Positions 28,857 through 38,164 of a stretch of DNA of 64,000 nucleotides are shown in pieces. The stretch comes from Mesorhizobium sp. Pch-S (GTDB taxonomy: Bacteria > Pseudomonadota > Alphaproteobacteria > Rhizobiales > Rhizobiaceae). The notes beneath the pieces were generated by a model. It was not told where the DNA came from. It saw nothing but the letters and a program-made list of their open reading frames with translations, and searched no databases. The stretch lies in contig NZ_CP029562.1 in the NCBI RefSeq assembly GCF_004136315.1, forward strand, positions 6,099,501-6,163,500, written 5' to 3'. Made by a program: the position numbers and the translations under genes. The first letter of the stretch is position 1. Every line of letters begins with the position of its first letter.

Positions 28857-28874
28857 TACCGCCGATCGCGTTGG

Positions 28875-29705
28875 TCATTCCCGCAGGAAAGCCTCGATCA
28901 TCTCGGCCGACTGCTTCGGCTTGGTCACCAGGAACAAATGGCCATCGTCAAGCAGTTCCAGCCGCGACCGGGCGATCATGGTGTTGAGCATCCTGGCGTT
29001 GATCACCGGCACCAGCGGATCGTCGGTACCGGCCATGATCAAGGTCGGCTGACGCAGCATCCATAGCCAGGGCAAGCTGGTCCAGCCGCTCATCGCGAAG
29101 AGCTGCAGGAAATAACCGTATTGCGAAGCGCCCTTCATGGCGGATGCATGGCGGTTGATCAGTGTCGGATCCTTGCGGAAGTCGCCGCCATAAATCTCCG
29201 CTGCGATCGAACGCATGTAGCCGGGATCGGTATAGCGGCGCGGGCTCGCCATCTTCGAAAGCACGGCGGGAGTGCCCGGCACCATGGTGATCCCGGGTGC
29301 GGTGGCTGCCAGGATCAGTTTGCGGCATACCGAAGGGTACTGGAAGGCGAATTGCTGGGCGAGCCCACCGCCCCACGACACGCCGGAAATGTCCAGCCTG
29401 TCATGGCCGAGGATTTCGCCGAGGCGTTTTCCGAGCCGCGCCAGCGTCGAAGGCCGATAGGGAAAGATGGGGTTGGGCGAGCCACCAACGCCCGGCACGT
29501 CGAAAATGATGCCGGTCGTATCCTCCAATGCTGCCATGAAGGGGGCGGCCAGCTCCAGATTGGCGCCGATGCCGTTGAACATCATCAACGGCGGACGATT
29601 GGAACTGCCATGACGAATCCCGACCCGCAGCAGCTGTCCGTCGACATCGAACATCTTGATGTCCATCGCGCCGTCCGCCTTGGCCTTGCCTGCAGCCATC
29701 GCCAT
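28875..29705 (-). CDS. phaZ: Intracellular poly(3-hydroxyalkanoate) depolymerase
   Basis: A 276-residue alpha/beta hydrolase. The nucleophile elbow is SGVSWGGGLAQQFA (Ser 110), the oxyanion segment MMFNGIGANLELAAPFM, the acid in AGTDDPLVPV and the His in LLDDGHLFLV. This pattern and length match the medium-chain-PHA depolymerase PhaZ of pseudomonads. It is 41 bases downstream of the PHA synthase gene on the same strand, so the operon can both make and mobilise polymer. Polymer chain-length preference cannot be read from sequence. Confidence 0.85.
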   Translation of the reverse strand: MAMAAGKAKADGAMDIKMFDVDGQLLRVGIRHGSSNRPPLMMFNGIGANLELAAPFMAALEDTTGIIFDVPGVGGSPNPIFPYRPSTLARLGKRLGEILGHDRLDISGVSWGGGLAQQFAFQYPSVCRKLILAATAPGITMVPGTPAVLSKMASPRRYTDPGYMRSIAAEIYGGDFRKDPTLINRHASAMKGASQYGYFLQLFAMSGWTSLPWLWMLRQPTLIMAGTDDPLVPVINARMLNTMIARSRLELLDDGHLFLVTKPKQSAEMIEAFLRE

Positions 29706-29745
29706 TCAGTCCATCCCCGTTCGTTTCAGTATTTCTTGCGATGGG

Positions 29746-31497
29746 TCACGGTTCGAACACGTAGGTACCCGGAGCCGACCCCACCGGTTTGTGCCGGGTA
29801 CTGCCCGGTGCCTTCGGTGCCGCAACCTCTTCGCCTGAACGCTCCTTGAGATAGGCGGCCCAGTCGAGCCACCAGCTTCCCTCATGCTTTTCAGCCTTCG
29901 CAGTCCAGGCGTCGGCATCCTTCTCCTTGGTCTTGCCCTTCACATACCAGGCCTTTGGATTTCCGGGCGGGTTGAGCAGGCTCTGCAGATGGCCGGAGTT
30001 GGAGAGGATAAAGGTGGTGTTGTCGCCATAGAGACGTGCGGTCTGGTAGACCGCCTTCCATGGCGTGATGTGGTCGGTGGTACCGCCGATGACATAGGTG
30101 TCGTGTTTCACCTTGCCCATGTCGATCGGCACGCCGTGGATCGACATCTTGCCCGGGTTCATGAACGGATTGGTGAAAATGAGGTCCAGGAAGTCGCCGT
30201 GCAGCCGGGCCGGCAGGCGGGTGGTGTCGGCGTTCCAGTAGAGCACGTCGAAGGCCGGCGGCGCGTTGCCGAGCAGATAATTGTTGACCCAGTAGTTCCA
30301 GATCAGGTCGTTCGGCCGCATCCAGGCAAACATCTTCGCCATTTCGTGGCCGTCGAGGATGCCCCTCGCCTTCGACATCTGCTTGGCAGCCATGATCGTC
30401 TCTGGCGTCACCAGGGCCGCGAAATCCGAATCCGTGTCGGCCTGGGTGTTGAGCACACAGACCGCCAGGATGACGGCGTTGATCTTCTGCTTCTGCTGCG
30501 CGGCAAGCCAGGCGACATAGGTCGACAGCGTGATGCCACCCGAGCAGGAGCCCATAATGTTGACGGTGTCGGAGCCGGTGATCTCGCGCGCGGCATCGCA
30601 TGCCTCGTCGAGCGCAGCGATATAGGTGTCGAGCCCCCAGTCGCGCTGTTCCGGCGTCGGGTTGCGCCAGGAGACGCAATAGGGCTGGATGCCGTGGCTG
30701 AGCAGGAACTTGATCATGCTCTTGTCCGGCGAAAGATCGACCGAATAGTACTTGTTGATCTGCGGTGGAACGACCAGCAACGGCCGCTGATAGACCTTTT
30801 CGGTCGTTGCCGTGTAGTGAACGAGCTCCAGCACCTCGTTCCTGAAAACGACGGTGCCTGGACTGTTGGCGAGGTTCTCGCCGACCTTGAACTTGGAAGC
30901 GTCGACTGATGACGGCAGGCCGCCATTGCGTGTCATGTCGTCGAGGAAATTCTTCAGCCCGCTCACAGCACTCTTACCGCCGGTATCCACCAGCGTCTTG
31001 ATGGCGGTCGGGTTCAAAGCAGGGTTGTTGGAAGGTGCCATCGTGTCGACGAAGATGGAGGTGATCAGCCGCGCGCGCGCTGCATCCTTCTCGGGCAGGT
31101 CGGTCTTGGCGACCAGCTCGGTCACCGACTTGCTCCAGGCGACATAGGACTGCATCACTGCCTTGTGCAGGCTGCTCGATTTCCAGGCCGGATCGGCGAA
31201 GCGACGGTCCTTGGGGTCGGCGGCAATCTCGGACTGGCCGGTGACGATCTTGCCGAACTCGCTGGCGAAGGCGAGCCATTGTTCGGCCAGGGCCTGCGGG
31301 TGGCTGGCCAGCGCTTTCAGTACGGAGCCGGTTGCGGCGGCGATATCCTGCGTGCGAAGGCCGACAAGAGGATTGAGCGCCAGCGTGTTTTCAGCCGCCT
31401 CATCGGCGATCTGCTCGGAAAGCGGGCGCGTGTCCCTCGCCCTCTCCTCACCGTGCTTTTCGCCGTCCTTGCTGTCCTTCGCCGGCGCCTTCGCCAT
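29746..31497 (-). CDS. phaC: Class I poly(3-hydroxyalkanoate) synthase
   Basis: A 583-residue PHA synthase that polymerises hydroxyacyl-CoA on the granule surface. The lipase-like box is GSCSGG (residues 316-321, Cys 318 the nucleophile), with the Asp in GGTTDHITPW and the His in SNSGHLQSLLNPPGNPKAW. Length is that of class I enzymes. The first ~35 residues are charged and probably disordered. Its GGGAGG ribosome site lies inside the last codons of the MaoC gene, with a three-base gap, so the two are tightly coupled. Confidence 0.95.
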   Translation of the reverse strand: MAKAPAKDSKDGEKHGEERARDTRPLSEQIADEAAENTLALNPLVGLRTQDIAAATGSVLKALASHPQALAEQWLAFASEFGKIVTGQSEIAADPKDRRFADPAWKSSSLHKAVMQSYVAWSKSVTELVAKTDLPEKDAARARLITSIFVDTMAPSNNPALNPTAIKTLVDTGGKSAVSGLKNFLDDMTRNGGLPSSVDASKFKVGENLANSPGTVVFRNEVLELVHYTATTEKVYQRPLLVVPPQINKYYSVDLSPDKSMIKFLLSHGIQPYCVSWRNPTPEQRDWGLDTYIAALDEACDAAREITGSDTVNIMGSCSGGITLSTYVAWLAAQQKQKINAVILAVCVLNTQADTDSDFAALVTPETIMAAKQMSKARGILDGHEMAKMFAWMRPNDLIWNYWVNNYLLGNAPPAFDVLYWNADTTRLPARLHGDFLDLIFTNPFMNPGKMSIHGVPIDMGKVKHDTYVIGGTTDHITPWKAVYQTARLYGDNTTFILSNSGHLQSLLNPPGNPKAWYVKGKTKEKDADAWTAKAEKHEGSWWLDWAAYLKERSGEEVAAPKAPGSTRHKPVGSAPGTYVFEP

Positions 31498-31500
31498 GAA

Positions 31501-31986
31501 CTATCCTCCCGTTTTTCTCCGCCGCTCGTAGAACATGGCCAGCGTTTCGGCCATCAGCGCCGGTTTCTCCTCGCCCTCGATCTCGATCGTGTTGGCGAAC
31601 TTCATCAGATACTGACCAGGGGCCTTATCCTCCACCGAGATCAACGAAGCACGTAGCCTGACCCGCGTACCCACCCTGACCGGCGCCAGAAAGCGCACCT
31701 TATCCAGGCCATAGTTGAAGACGGCCTGGGTGTTCTCAGGCACGACATTCATCTGCTGGCTGAGACCGCCGATAAGCGACAGGCTGAGATAGCCATGGGC
31801 GATCGTGGTGCGGAACGGACTCTCCTTCTTCGCCCGCTCGGGACTGGTATGGATCCACTGCCGGTCTTCGGTGCACTCGGCAAATTGATCAATGCGCGTC
31901 TGATCGACCTCTACCCAGTCGGAAAAACCGAGCTCCTGCCCGGTCATGCCCCGGAGCTGTTCGTAGGTCGGAGGTGTCTTGCTCAT
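31501..31986 (-). CDS. MaoC family dehydratase (NodN-like hydratase)
   Basis: A 161-residue hot-dog fold hydratase. The catalytic segment is FAECTEDRQWIHTSPERAKKESPFRTTIAHGYLSLSLIGGL, with Asp and His kept; the usual Asn-Pro of PhaJ (DxNPxH) is replaced by Gln-Trp, as in the NodN-like subgroup. It may hydrate enoyl-CoA to (R)-3-hydroxyacyl-CoA for the PHA synthase encoded three bases downstream. That function is inferred from position. Confidence 0.85.
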   Translation of the reverse strand: MSKTPPTYEQLRGMTGQELGFSDWVEVDQTRIDQFAECTEDRQWIHTSPERAKKESPFRTTIAHGYLSLSLIGGLSQQMNVVPENTQAVFNYGLDKVRFLAPVRVGTRVRLRASLISVEDKAPGQYLMKFANTIEIEGEEKPALMAETLAMFYERRRKTGG

Positions 31987-32053
31987 TCCCTCATTCCTGA
32001 TTGTTTCAGCTGCCCCGTCCGACCATGAACGCGCAGCCCTGTCAATTCAGGAC

Positions 32054-33751
32054 TCATCGTGGCGCTGCCATCTCCCTGATCACCTCGTCGCGCAACTCGC
32101 GGCGCAGTATCTTGCCGACATTGGTTCGCGGCAGATCGTTCCTGAACTCGATATATTTCGGCTTCTTGTAGCCGGTGAGATGTTTGACGCAGAATTCCGC
32201 CAGCACTTCCTTGCTGAGTGTCGGATCCTTCCGCACGACGAACATCATCACCGCTTCGCCGGAATTCTTGTCCGGCACGCCGACAACGGCAGCCTCCAGA
32301 ACGCCTGGATGCAGAACAGCAACCGCCTCGACCTCGTTCGGATAGACGTTGAAGCCGGAAACCAGGATCATGTCCTTCTTACGGTCGACGATCTTCACGT
32401 AGCCGTTCTCATCCATGATGCCGATGTCGCCGGATTTGAAGAAACCGTCCGGCGTCATCACCTTCTCGGTCTCGTCAGGCCGGTTCCAATAGCCGGCCAT
32501 GACCTGCGGCCCACGAATGGCGATCTCACCGGGCTGGCCGTGTGGCACATCATTGCCGTCGTCGTCGAGCAGCCTGATTTCGACATTCGGCAAAGGCAGG
32601 CCGATCGTGCCGGTGTAGGCATCGTTGTCAGTTGGATTGCAGGCGATGCCGGAGGAGGTTTCAGACAGTCCGTAACCCTCGACGATCGGGCAGCCGGTAA
32701 CCTCCAGCCACTTCCTGGCCACCGCCTCCTGCACGGCCATGCCGCCGCCATTGGCGATGCGGAACTGCGAAAAATCCAGCTTGGCGAATTCCGGATTGTT
32801 GGCGAGCGCATTGAACAGTGTGTTGACGCCCGGCATCACATGAAACCTGTACTTCGCGACTTCCTTTATCATCGCCGGAATGTCGCGCGGATTGGGGATC
32901 AGCACGTTTACGCCGCCGGTGCGCATGGCGAGCAGGCCGCAGGTGATGAAAGCGTAGACATGATAGAGCGGCAGCGCGGTTATGAAAGTGAGCTGTCCGC
33001 TGATCGGCCTGCGCTTGAGGCCCGGTTGCGTCCACGCTTCCGAGGCAAGCAGATTGGCGATGATGGTGCTGTGGAGCAGCGTCGCGCCTTTGGAAACACC
33101 GGTTGTGCCACCGGTGTACTGCAGCACCGCGGGATCATTCGGTCCGATGTCCGGCCGATCGAGCTTCTTGCCCCTGCCTGCGGCCAGCGCCGCATTGAAG
33201 CGCACGGCACCTGGCAAGGAAAAGGCCGGTATCGCCTTCCTGACCTTGCGCAGCACCAGATTGGCGACAATGCCTTTCGGAAAGCCCAGCAGATCGCCGA
33301 CACTGGCCAGCACGACATGTTTGACCGGGGTGCCGCGGATGACCTCCTGCAGCGTCGCCGCGAAATTCTCCAGGATGATGATCGCCTGCGCGCCGGAATC
33401 GTTGAGCTGATGCTCCAGCTCCCGCGGCGTGTAGAGCGGATTGACATTCACGACGATGAAACCGGCACGCATGACCGCGGCGACGGCAATCGGATATTGC
33501 AGTACGTTCGGCATCATGATGGCGACGCGGTCGCCCCGCTTCAGGCCAAGCCCCTGCAGATAGGCTGCGAAGTCACGCGAAAGGCTGTCGACCTCGCCGA
33601 AGGTCAGGGCCTTGTCCATGAAGACATAGGCCTTTTCGTTCCTGTATTTCGCGAAGCTCTCCTCGAACAGCGCAACGACAGACGAATACTGGTTGATGTC
33701 GACCTCAGCCGGCACGCCGGCCGGGTAATTCCTTACCCAGATACGCTCCAT
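32054..33751 (-). CDS. fadD: Long-chain fatty acid-CoA ligase
   Basis: A 565-residue AMP-forming ligase. The P-loop is LQYTGGTTGVSKGATLLHS, followed by the A5 motif EGYGLSETSSGIACNP, the A7 Asp in GFFKSGDIGIMDENGYVKIVDRKKDMILVSGFNVYPNEVE, and the A10 Lys in LPRTNVGKILRRELRD. It activates fatty acids to CoA esters. First gene of the fadD-maoC-phaC-phaZ run (67 bases to maoC), so it may feed PHA synthesis. Start at 33751 has GAGGAG upstream. Confidence 0.92.
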   Translation of the reverse strand: MERIWVRNYPAGVPAEVDINQYSSVVALFEESFAKYRNEKAYVFMDKALTFGEVDSLSRDFAAYLQGLGLKRGDRVAIMMPNVLQYPIAVAAVMRAGFIVVNVNPLYTPRELEHQLNDSGAQAIIILENFAATLQEVIRGTPVKHVVLASVGDLLGFPKGIVANLVLRKVRKAIPAFSLPGAVRFNAALAAGRGKKLDRPDIGPNDPAVLQYTGGTTGVSKGATLLHSTIIANLLASEAWTQPGLKRRPISGQLTFITALPLYHVYAFITCGLLAMRTGGVNVLIPNPRDIPAMIKEVAKYRFHVMPGVNTLFNALANNPEFAKLDFSQFRIANGGGMAVQEAVARKWLEVTGCPIVEGYGLSETSSGIACNPTDNDAYTGTIGLPLPNVEIRLLDDDGNDVPHGQPGEIAIRGPQVMAGYWNRPDETEKVMTPDGFFKSGDIGIMDENGYVKIVDRKKDMILVSGFNVYPNEVEAVAVLHPGVLEAAVVGVPDKNSGEAVMMFVVRKDPTLSKEVLAEFCVKHLTGYKKPKYIEFRNDLPRTNVGKILRRELRDEVIREMAAPR

Positions 33752-34000
33752 GCGCTCCTCCCCTGGACCGCGTTTCCAGCAATCTAGACGCGCAGAAAAG
33801 GCTTGGGAAGCCGCAGCCTGCGTCTTAGGCGGCTCACAGTGATTACCCAGCGGCAATGGATGCGGGCGGTACAGGACACGTCTCGCAAGCTCCCGTTACG
33901 GTGCGGCAGCTTGCCTTTGGCCACGATCCGGCAAATGATCGGAGAAAGAGGCCGCATGGCCGGGCGGCTCTCCACCGTAACAATTGGCCAGGAGGGACGC

Positions 34001-35455
34001 ATGAAGCAGCTCGGCGGCATCGACGCCACATTTCTATACATGGAGACGCCGGAAACGCCGATGCATGTCGCCGGTCTGACGCTCTATGAGCCGCCGGCCG
34101 ATCTTTCGGGCTCCTTCTACGATCATTTCAAGGACTTCTTCCTCACCCGGATGCATCTGGCGCCGATCTTCGAAAAGAAGCTCGCCCGAACCGTGCTGGA
34201 GCTCGACCACCCGGCCTGGGTCGACGCCGGCGAGATCGATATCTCCTATCATCTGCGTCGATCGACACTGGCGGCGCCGGGCAGCTGGAAGCAGCTGGAG
34301 GACATGGTCGGCGAATTGCATTCGACCCTGCTCGACCGCTCACGACCGCTCTGGCAATTCACGGTGATCGATGGCCTCGATGACGGCAATGTCGCCATCT
34401 ACTCCAAGATGCACCATGCCGCGATCGATGGCGGTGCCGGCATGGCGATTGCGGCAGCCCTCTACGACATGTCGCCCCAGCCACGAAAGGTGAAGCCGCC
34501 GGAGCCAAAGCCGGCCGTCCGCAAGCCGACGATCGAGGAGCGCGCCATCCTGGGCATCAATGACGTGGTGCAGAATGTGATGCGCCAGCAATTGAAGGCG
34601 ATGGAAGCCGTGCCGCAGGTGCTCGGTACATTGACCGACCTGCTCATCGCCAAGAGCGGAAATGGCGAAAACAAGGGCGTTGGCTTGCCTGGCATTCCCG
34701 ATATCCTGGCTCCCAAGACGCCATTCAACGTCACCATCACCGCGCAGCGATCCTTCGCCGCCCGCGCCTTGTCGCTCGGCGACGCCAAGATGATTGCCAA
34801 GGCAACCGGCACCAAGATCAACGATGTGGTGATGGCGGTGAGTGCCGGCGCATTGCGGGCCTATCTCGAAGATCACGAAGCCCTGCCGAAGAAACCGCTG
34901 GTGGCCTTCGTGCCGATCTCGTTGCGCCAGCCGGGTGACATGGATGCTTCCAACCAGGTCTTCGGCATGTTCTGCCCGATCGCAACGGAGCTTGCCGATC
35001 CGCTGGAACGATTGATGGCAATCCGAAAAAACAGCGGCGATTCCAAAACTTTGGCCGGAACGGTGAAAGATGTTTCACCGAAAGACTACACGCTGCTTGG
35101 CGCGCCGATCCTGTTTCCGGGCCTTGCCCAGCTCTATGGCCGCACGGGCCTTGCCGACGTGATGCCGTCGACCACGAATCTCACCATCTCCAACGTTCCC
35201 GGGCCACCGATCCCGGTTTTCTGTGCCGGGGCCAAGGTGCTGGCGATGTTCCCCGTTTCGATCCCGATCCACGGCATTGCCCTCAACATCACCGTGCAGA
35301 GCTATCAGGACCGGCTCGACTTCGGGATCACCGCCGACCGCCGTGCGGTACCGGATATCGACCATCTCGGCGACCTGCTGGTGACGGCCATGGCAGAGCT
35401 CAAGGCCGCGGCCGAAAAACTGCCTGCGCCTCCGCCGAAGCCTACAAAGCAATGA
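34001..35455 (+). CDS. Wax ester synthase/diacylglycerol acyltransferase (WS/DGAT)
   Basis: A 484-residue acyltransferase. The active-site motif HHAAIDG is at residues 138-144; the PLW motif (RPLWQF, ~115) and the INDVVMAVSAGALR segment of the second half are also present, and the C-terminal DUF1298 region ends with ITADRRAVPDIDHLGD. Such enzymes make wax esters or triacylglycerol from acyl-CoA. It is divergent from the fadD-phaC operon across 249 bases. A GGAGGG ribosome site fixes the start. Neutral-lipid storage in rhizobia is unusual, so the product is uncertain. Confidence 0.9.
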   Translation: MKQLGGIDATFLYMETPETPMHVAGLTLYEPPADLSGSFYDHFKDFFLTRMHLAPIFEKKLARTVLELDHPAWVDAGEIDISYHLRRSTLAAPGSWKQLEDMVGELHSTLLDRSRPLWQFTVIDGLDDGNVAIYSKMHHAAIDGGAGMAIAAALYDMSPQPRKVKPPEPKPAVRKPTIEERAILGINDVVQNVMRQQLKAMEAVPQVLGTLTDLLIAKSGNGENKGVGLPGIPDILAPKTPFNVTITAQRSFAARALSLGDAKMIAKATGTKINDVVMAVSAGALRAYLEDHEALPKKPLVAFVPISLRQPGDMDASNQVFGMFCPIATELADPLERLMAIRKNSGDSKTLAGTVKDVSPKDYTLLGAPILFPGLAQLYGRTGLADVMPSTTNLTISNVPGPPIPVFCAGAKVLAMFPVSIPIHGIALNITVQSYQDRLDFGITADRRAVPDIDHLGDLLVTAMAELKAAAEKLPAPPPKPTKQ

Positions 35456-35459
35456 ATCC

Positions 35460-35555
35460 GGTGCAATTCCAGGAAAAGTACGCAGCGTTTTCCGCCAGGA
35501 ATTGCGGAAGGGCAAAGAGCCGGAGCGTTTCCGCTGAAAGCCGAAAAGCTCCGCT
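35460..35555. repeat. Rhizobial palindromic repeat, copy 4
   Basis: GGTGCAATTCCAGGAAAAG ... CGCAGCGTTTTCCG ... GGAATTGCGG ... AAAGAGCCGGAGCGTTTCCGCTG ... AAAGCTCCG; same order of blocks as the other copies but more diverged. It begins five bases after the WS/DGAT stop. Confidence 0.65.
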
Positions 35556-35647
35556 GCCGCTGCGGAAACCGCACGCAATATTGCAGTTTTGTGAACAAAA
35601 GCGGCATAGTCTGCGTTGAGTGCAGCCGGAATCGACCGACAGGAGCC

Positions 35648-36424
35648 ATGATGGCCCACGCTGATACGCTGAAACCGCCTTCGCGACTGCTGTTCGCGCT
35701 GGAACTCAGGGCGTTGCCCGAACTCGGCGGTTTCGTCGCTTCGCTGCCGCTGCTGACGGCGCTGGCACCGCGTGGCGACGGCCATCCCGTTCTGGTGCTG
35801 CCGGGCCTCGTCACCAGCGATCGATCGACGGTGGCGCTGCGCGGCTTCCTGAAATCCAAAGGTTATGCCAGCTATGGCTGGGACCTCGGCCGCAACTACG
35901 GCCCCTTGCCCGGCGTCGAAAGCAAGATGATCGACCGCCTCAAGGAGCTGGCCGACAAACATGAGCGCAAGGTGAGCCTTGTCGGCTGGAGCCTCGGCGG
36001 CATCTATGCGCGGCAGCTCGCCAAGATGCTGCCCGACGACGTGCGCCTGGTGATCACGCTGGGCAGCCCGTTCAACGGCGATCCACGCGCGACGAACGCG
36101 TGGAAGCTTTACGAGTTCACCTCGGGCCATAAGGTCGATGATCGCGAAGGCCATATGGGTGGCGCGATTTCGGAATCGCCCCCGGTCCCGACAACGGCGA
36201 TCTACAGCCGCACAGACGGCATCTGCGCCTGGCAGGCCTGCATGGAAAACGAGTTGCCGCACACCGAGAGCATCGAGGTGGAAGCGAGCCATTGCGGCCT
36301 CGGCCACCATCCGGCTGCTGTCTATGCGATTGCCGACCGTCTGGCGCAACGCGAAGGCGAGTGGACGCCGTTTGACCGCGGCGGCTTCAAGAGCCTGTTT
36401 TTTCCCGATCCGAAACGGAACTAA
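35648..36424 (+). CDS. Alpha/beta hydrolase
   Basis: A 258-residue hydrolase. VLVLPGLVTSDRSTVALRGFLKSKGY holds the oxyanion region, VGWSLGG (around residue 120) the nucleophile, TAIYSRTDGICAW the acid, and SHCGLGHHPAAVYAIADRLAQ the His. It follows the WS/DGAT gene and could be a lipase or esterase acting on its product, but the repeat in between and a ribosome site of its own (CAGGAG) leave co-transcription open. Confidence 0.8.
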   Translation: MMAHADTLKPPSRLLFALELRALPELGGFVASLPLLTALAPRGDGHPVLVLPGLVTSDRSTVALRGFLKSKGYASYGWDLGRNYGPLPGVESKMIDRLKELADKHERKVSLVGWSLGGIYARQLAKMLPDDVRLVITLGSPFNGDPRATNAWKLYEFTSGHKVDDREGHMGGAISESPPVPTTAIYSRTDGICAWQACMENELPHTESIEVEASHCGLGHHPAAVYAIADRLAQREGEWTPFDRGGFKSLFFPDPKRN

Positions 36425-36459
36425 TTCAACAGCCTGAGAAAACCCGGCACAGGCGTCGG

Positions 36460-37965
36460 CTACTCGGCCGCCTGCTGTTCCGGTACGTCGTCCAGCCGGT
36501 TGGGATCGCCCGGCGCGGTCTCGCAACCGAGATCGGGGAAGGCCACCACACGACGTCCATGAAAATCGGTCCGCAGCACAGCCAGGCCACGTTCCTCGAA
36601 AAAAGACAGCAGGCGCCGCGCACGGCGCGCGGATTGCGTGCCGTAGGCCCGCGCCAGCGCAGCGTCGGATGGGCACGACGAGCCGGTCACAGCCGCCTGC
36701 GCCACAATCAGGAACACCGCCTGCAGATCTTCAGGAACATCGGCGGACAGCGCCAGAGCCTGTTGCCAGACATCGCTTGCCGCCGTCGTCTCGTCGATAC
36801 CGGTCTTGGCGATGGCCAGCCGCCGGCGGAATACGGAAAGGCCAAGCGGTTCACCCGGCACACGGCGGATGCGGCAACGCACCAGAAAGTCCTGGTAAAG
36901 CAATGAATCTGCTCGGAAAGCAGCATCAGGGTCTTCCACGATTTCCGATAGTACCGCCTTGATCAGCGCCTCACGCTCGACCTCGTCGAACAGGGTCGGT
37001 GCAGGCTCCGACGCGGCAGCCTGTTCGGGCAATGCACGCGCCAACTGTTCCAGAATGTCAGCGGTCGGGGTCGGTGCAGGCGGACGCGGGCGACGCACCA
37101 CCGGTTGGCGCAACTCCTCCGGGCTCGGCGTCAGGATCAGGCTTTCGACATCCTCGATTGCCTCCGGCAGCGGCGTCAGCTTGGGGCTGACCGAGCGCGC
37201 CGACGTTTCGACCGTGCCAATGGCGACCGGCAACGGCCGCCGCGACATGGCAGGCCCGAGCGCCACGAAATTACCGCGCGCCAGATCGCGGAACATCTCT
37301 GCCTGGCGGCGTTCCATGCCAAGCAGATCGGCAGCACGCGCCATGTCGATGTCGAGGAAGGTGCGGCCCATCAGGAAGTTGGAGGCTTCCGCCGCCACGT
37401 TCTTGGCGAGCTTGGCCAGCCGCTGCGTGGCGATGACGCCGGCAAGGCCACGCTTGCGGCCCCGGCACATCAGGTTGGTCATGGCACCGAGCGAAACCTT
37501 GCGGGCTTCGTCGGAAACCTCCCCGGCCACCGCAGGCGCAAACAGCTGAGCCTCGTCCACCACCACCAGCACGGGATACCAGTAATCGCGCTCCGCATCG
37601 AACATGCCGTTCAGGAAGGCCGCGGCACCACGCATCTGCTGTTCGACGTCGAGACCTTCGAGATTAAGCACGACGGAGGCGCGGTGCTGGCGAATGCGGC
37701 CGGCAATGCCGGTGAGTTCGGCCTCCGTGCGCTGCGCATCGACCACGATGTGTCCGAAACGGTCGGCGAGCGTGACGAAATCGCCCTCTGGGTCGATCAC
37801 CACCTGCTGCACCCAGGGTGCGCTCTGTTCGAGAAGACGGCGCAGGAGATGCGACTTGCCGGAGCCGGAATTGCCCTGCACCAGCAGACGTGTCGCCAGC
37901 AACTCCTCAAGATCGAGCGTGGCGGCTGCGCCAGACGCCGTCCCCATCTCGATGGCTACCTTCAT
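36460..37965 (-). CDS. HerA-like ATP-binding protein
   Basis: A 501-residue FtsK/HerA-superfamily ATPase. Walker A GNSGSGKS is at residues 31-38; VLVVVDEAQLFAPAV is Walker B, followed by LMCRGRKRGLAGVIATQRLAKLAKNVAAEASNFLMGRTFLDIDMARAADLLG (arginine-finger region). Residues ~250-330 are Pro/Ala rich and probably flexible; the last ~130 form a helical, winged-helix-like region. HerA acts with NurA nuclease in archaea, but no NurA lies beside this gene. The role in alphaproteobacteria is unknown to me; a DNA translocation or repair role is inferred from the fold. Confidence 0.75.
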   Translation of the reverse strand: MKVAIEMGTASGAAATLDLEELLATRLLVQGNSGSGKSHLLRRLLEQSAPWVQQVVIDPEGDFVTLADRFGHIVVDAQRTEAELTGIAGRIRQHRASVVLNLEGLDVEQQMRGAAAFLNGMFDAERDYWYPVLVVVDEAQLFAPAVAGEVSDEARKVSLGAMTNLMCRGRKRGLAGVIATQRLAKLAKNVAAEASNFLMGRTFLDIDMARAADLLGMERRQAEMFRDLARGNFVALGPAMSRRPLPVAIGTVETSARSVSPKLTPLPEAIEDVESLILTPSPEELRQPVVRRPRPPAPTPTADILEQLARALPEQAAASEPAPTLFDEVEREALIKAVLSEIVEDPDAAFRADSLLYQDFLVRCRIRRVPGEPLGLSVFRRRLAIAKTGIDETTAASDVWQQALALSADVPEDLQAVFLIVAQAAVTGSSCPSDAALARAYGTQSARRARRLLSFFEERGLAVLRTDFHGRRVVAFPDLGCETAPGDPNRLDDVPEQQAAE

Positions 37966-37986
37966 TCAAAACCCCGGCCGAATTCC

Positions 37987-38080
37987 AGAGCAGAGCCCGA
38001 TCACGATGAACCGGCAACCCGCTCTATCTCTTGTTGCGCGTATGATTCTTGTCCGAAAAGTCTGCAACTTTTCGGCGCCA
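37987..38080. repeat. Rhizobial repeat of a second family
   Basis: AGAGCCCGATCACGATGAACC ... GCTCTATCTCTTGTTG ... ATGATTCTTGTCCGAAAAGT then CTGCAACTTTTCGG; the CCGAAAAGT/ACTTTTCGG arms can pair. It resembles the dispersed element with GCATGATTTTTGTCCGAAAA seen in rhizobial genomes and occupies the gap between the HerA-like gene and the alpha-hydroxy-acid oxidase. Confidence 0.6.
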
Positions 38081-38164
38081 CGCTCCAGACATTTGGAGGG
38101 GACGTCTAGCATCTCGCCAGCCGGGATGCAGCGGCCGACCGGCGAAACCCACAGAAGAGGTGCC

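Noticed and set aside
36460..37965. A phage-defence system (HerA with partner)
   Set aside because: No nuclease, Sir2 or other effector gene is adjacent; neighbours are metabolic genes and a dispersed repeat.
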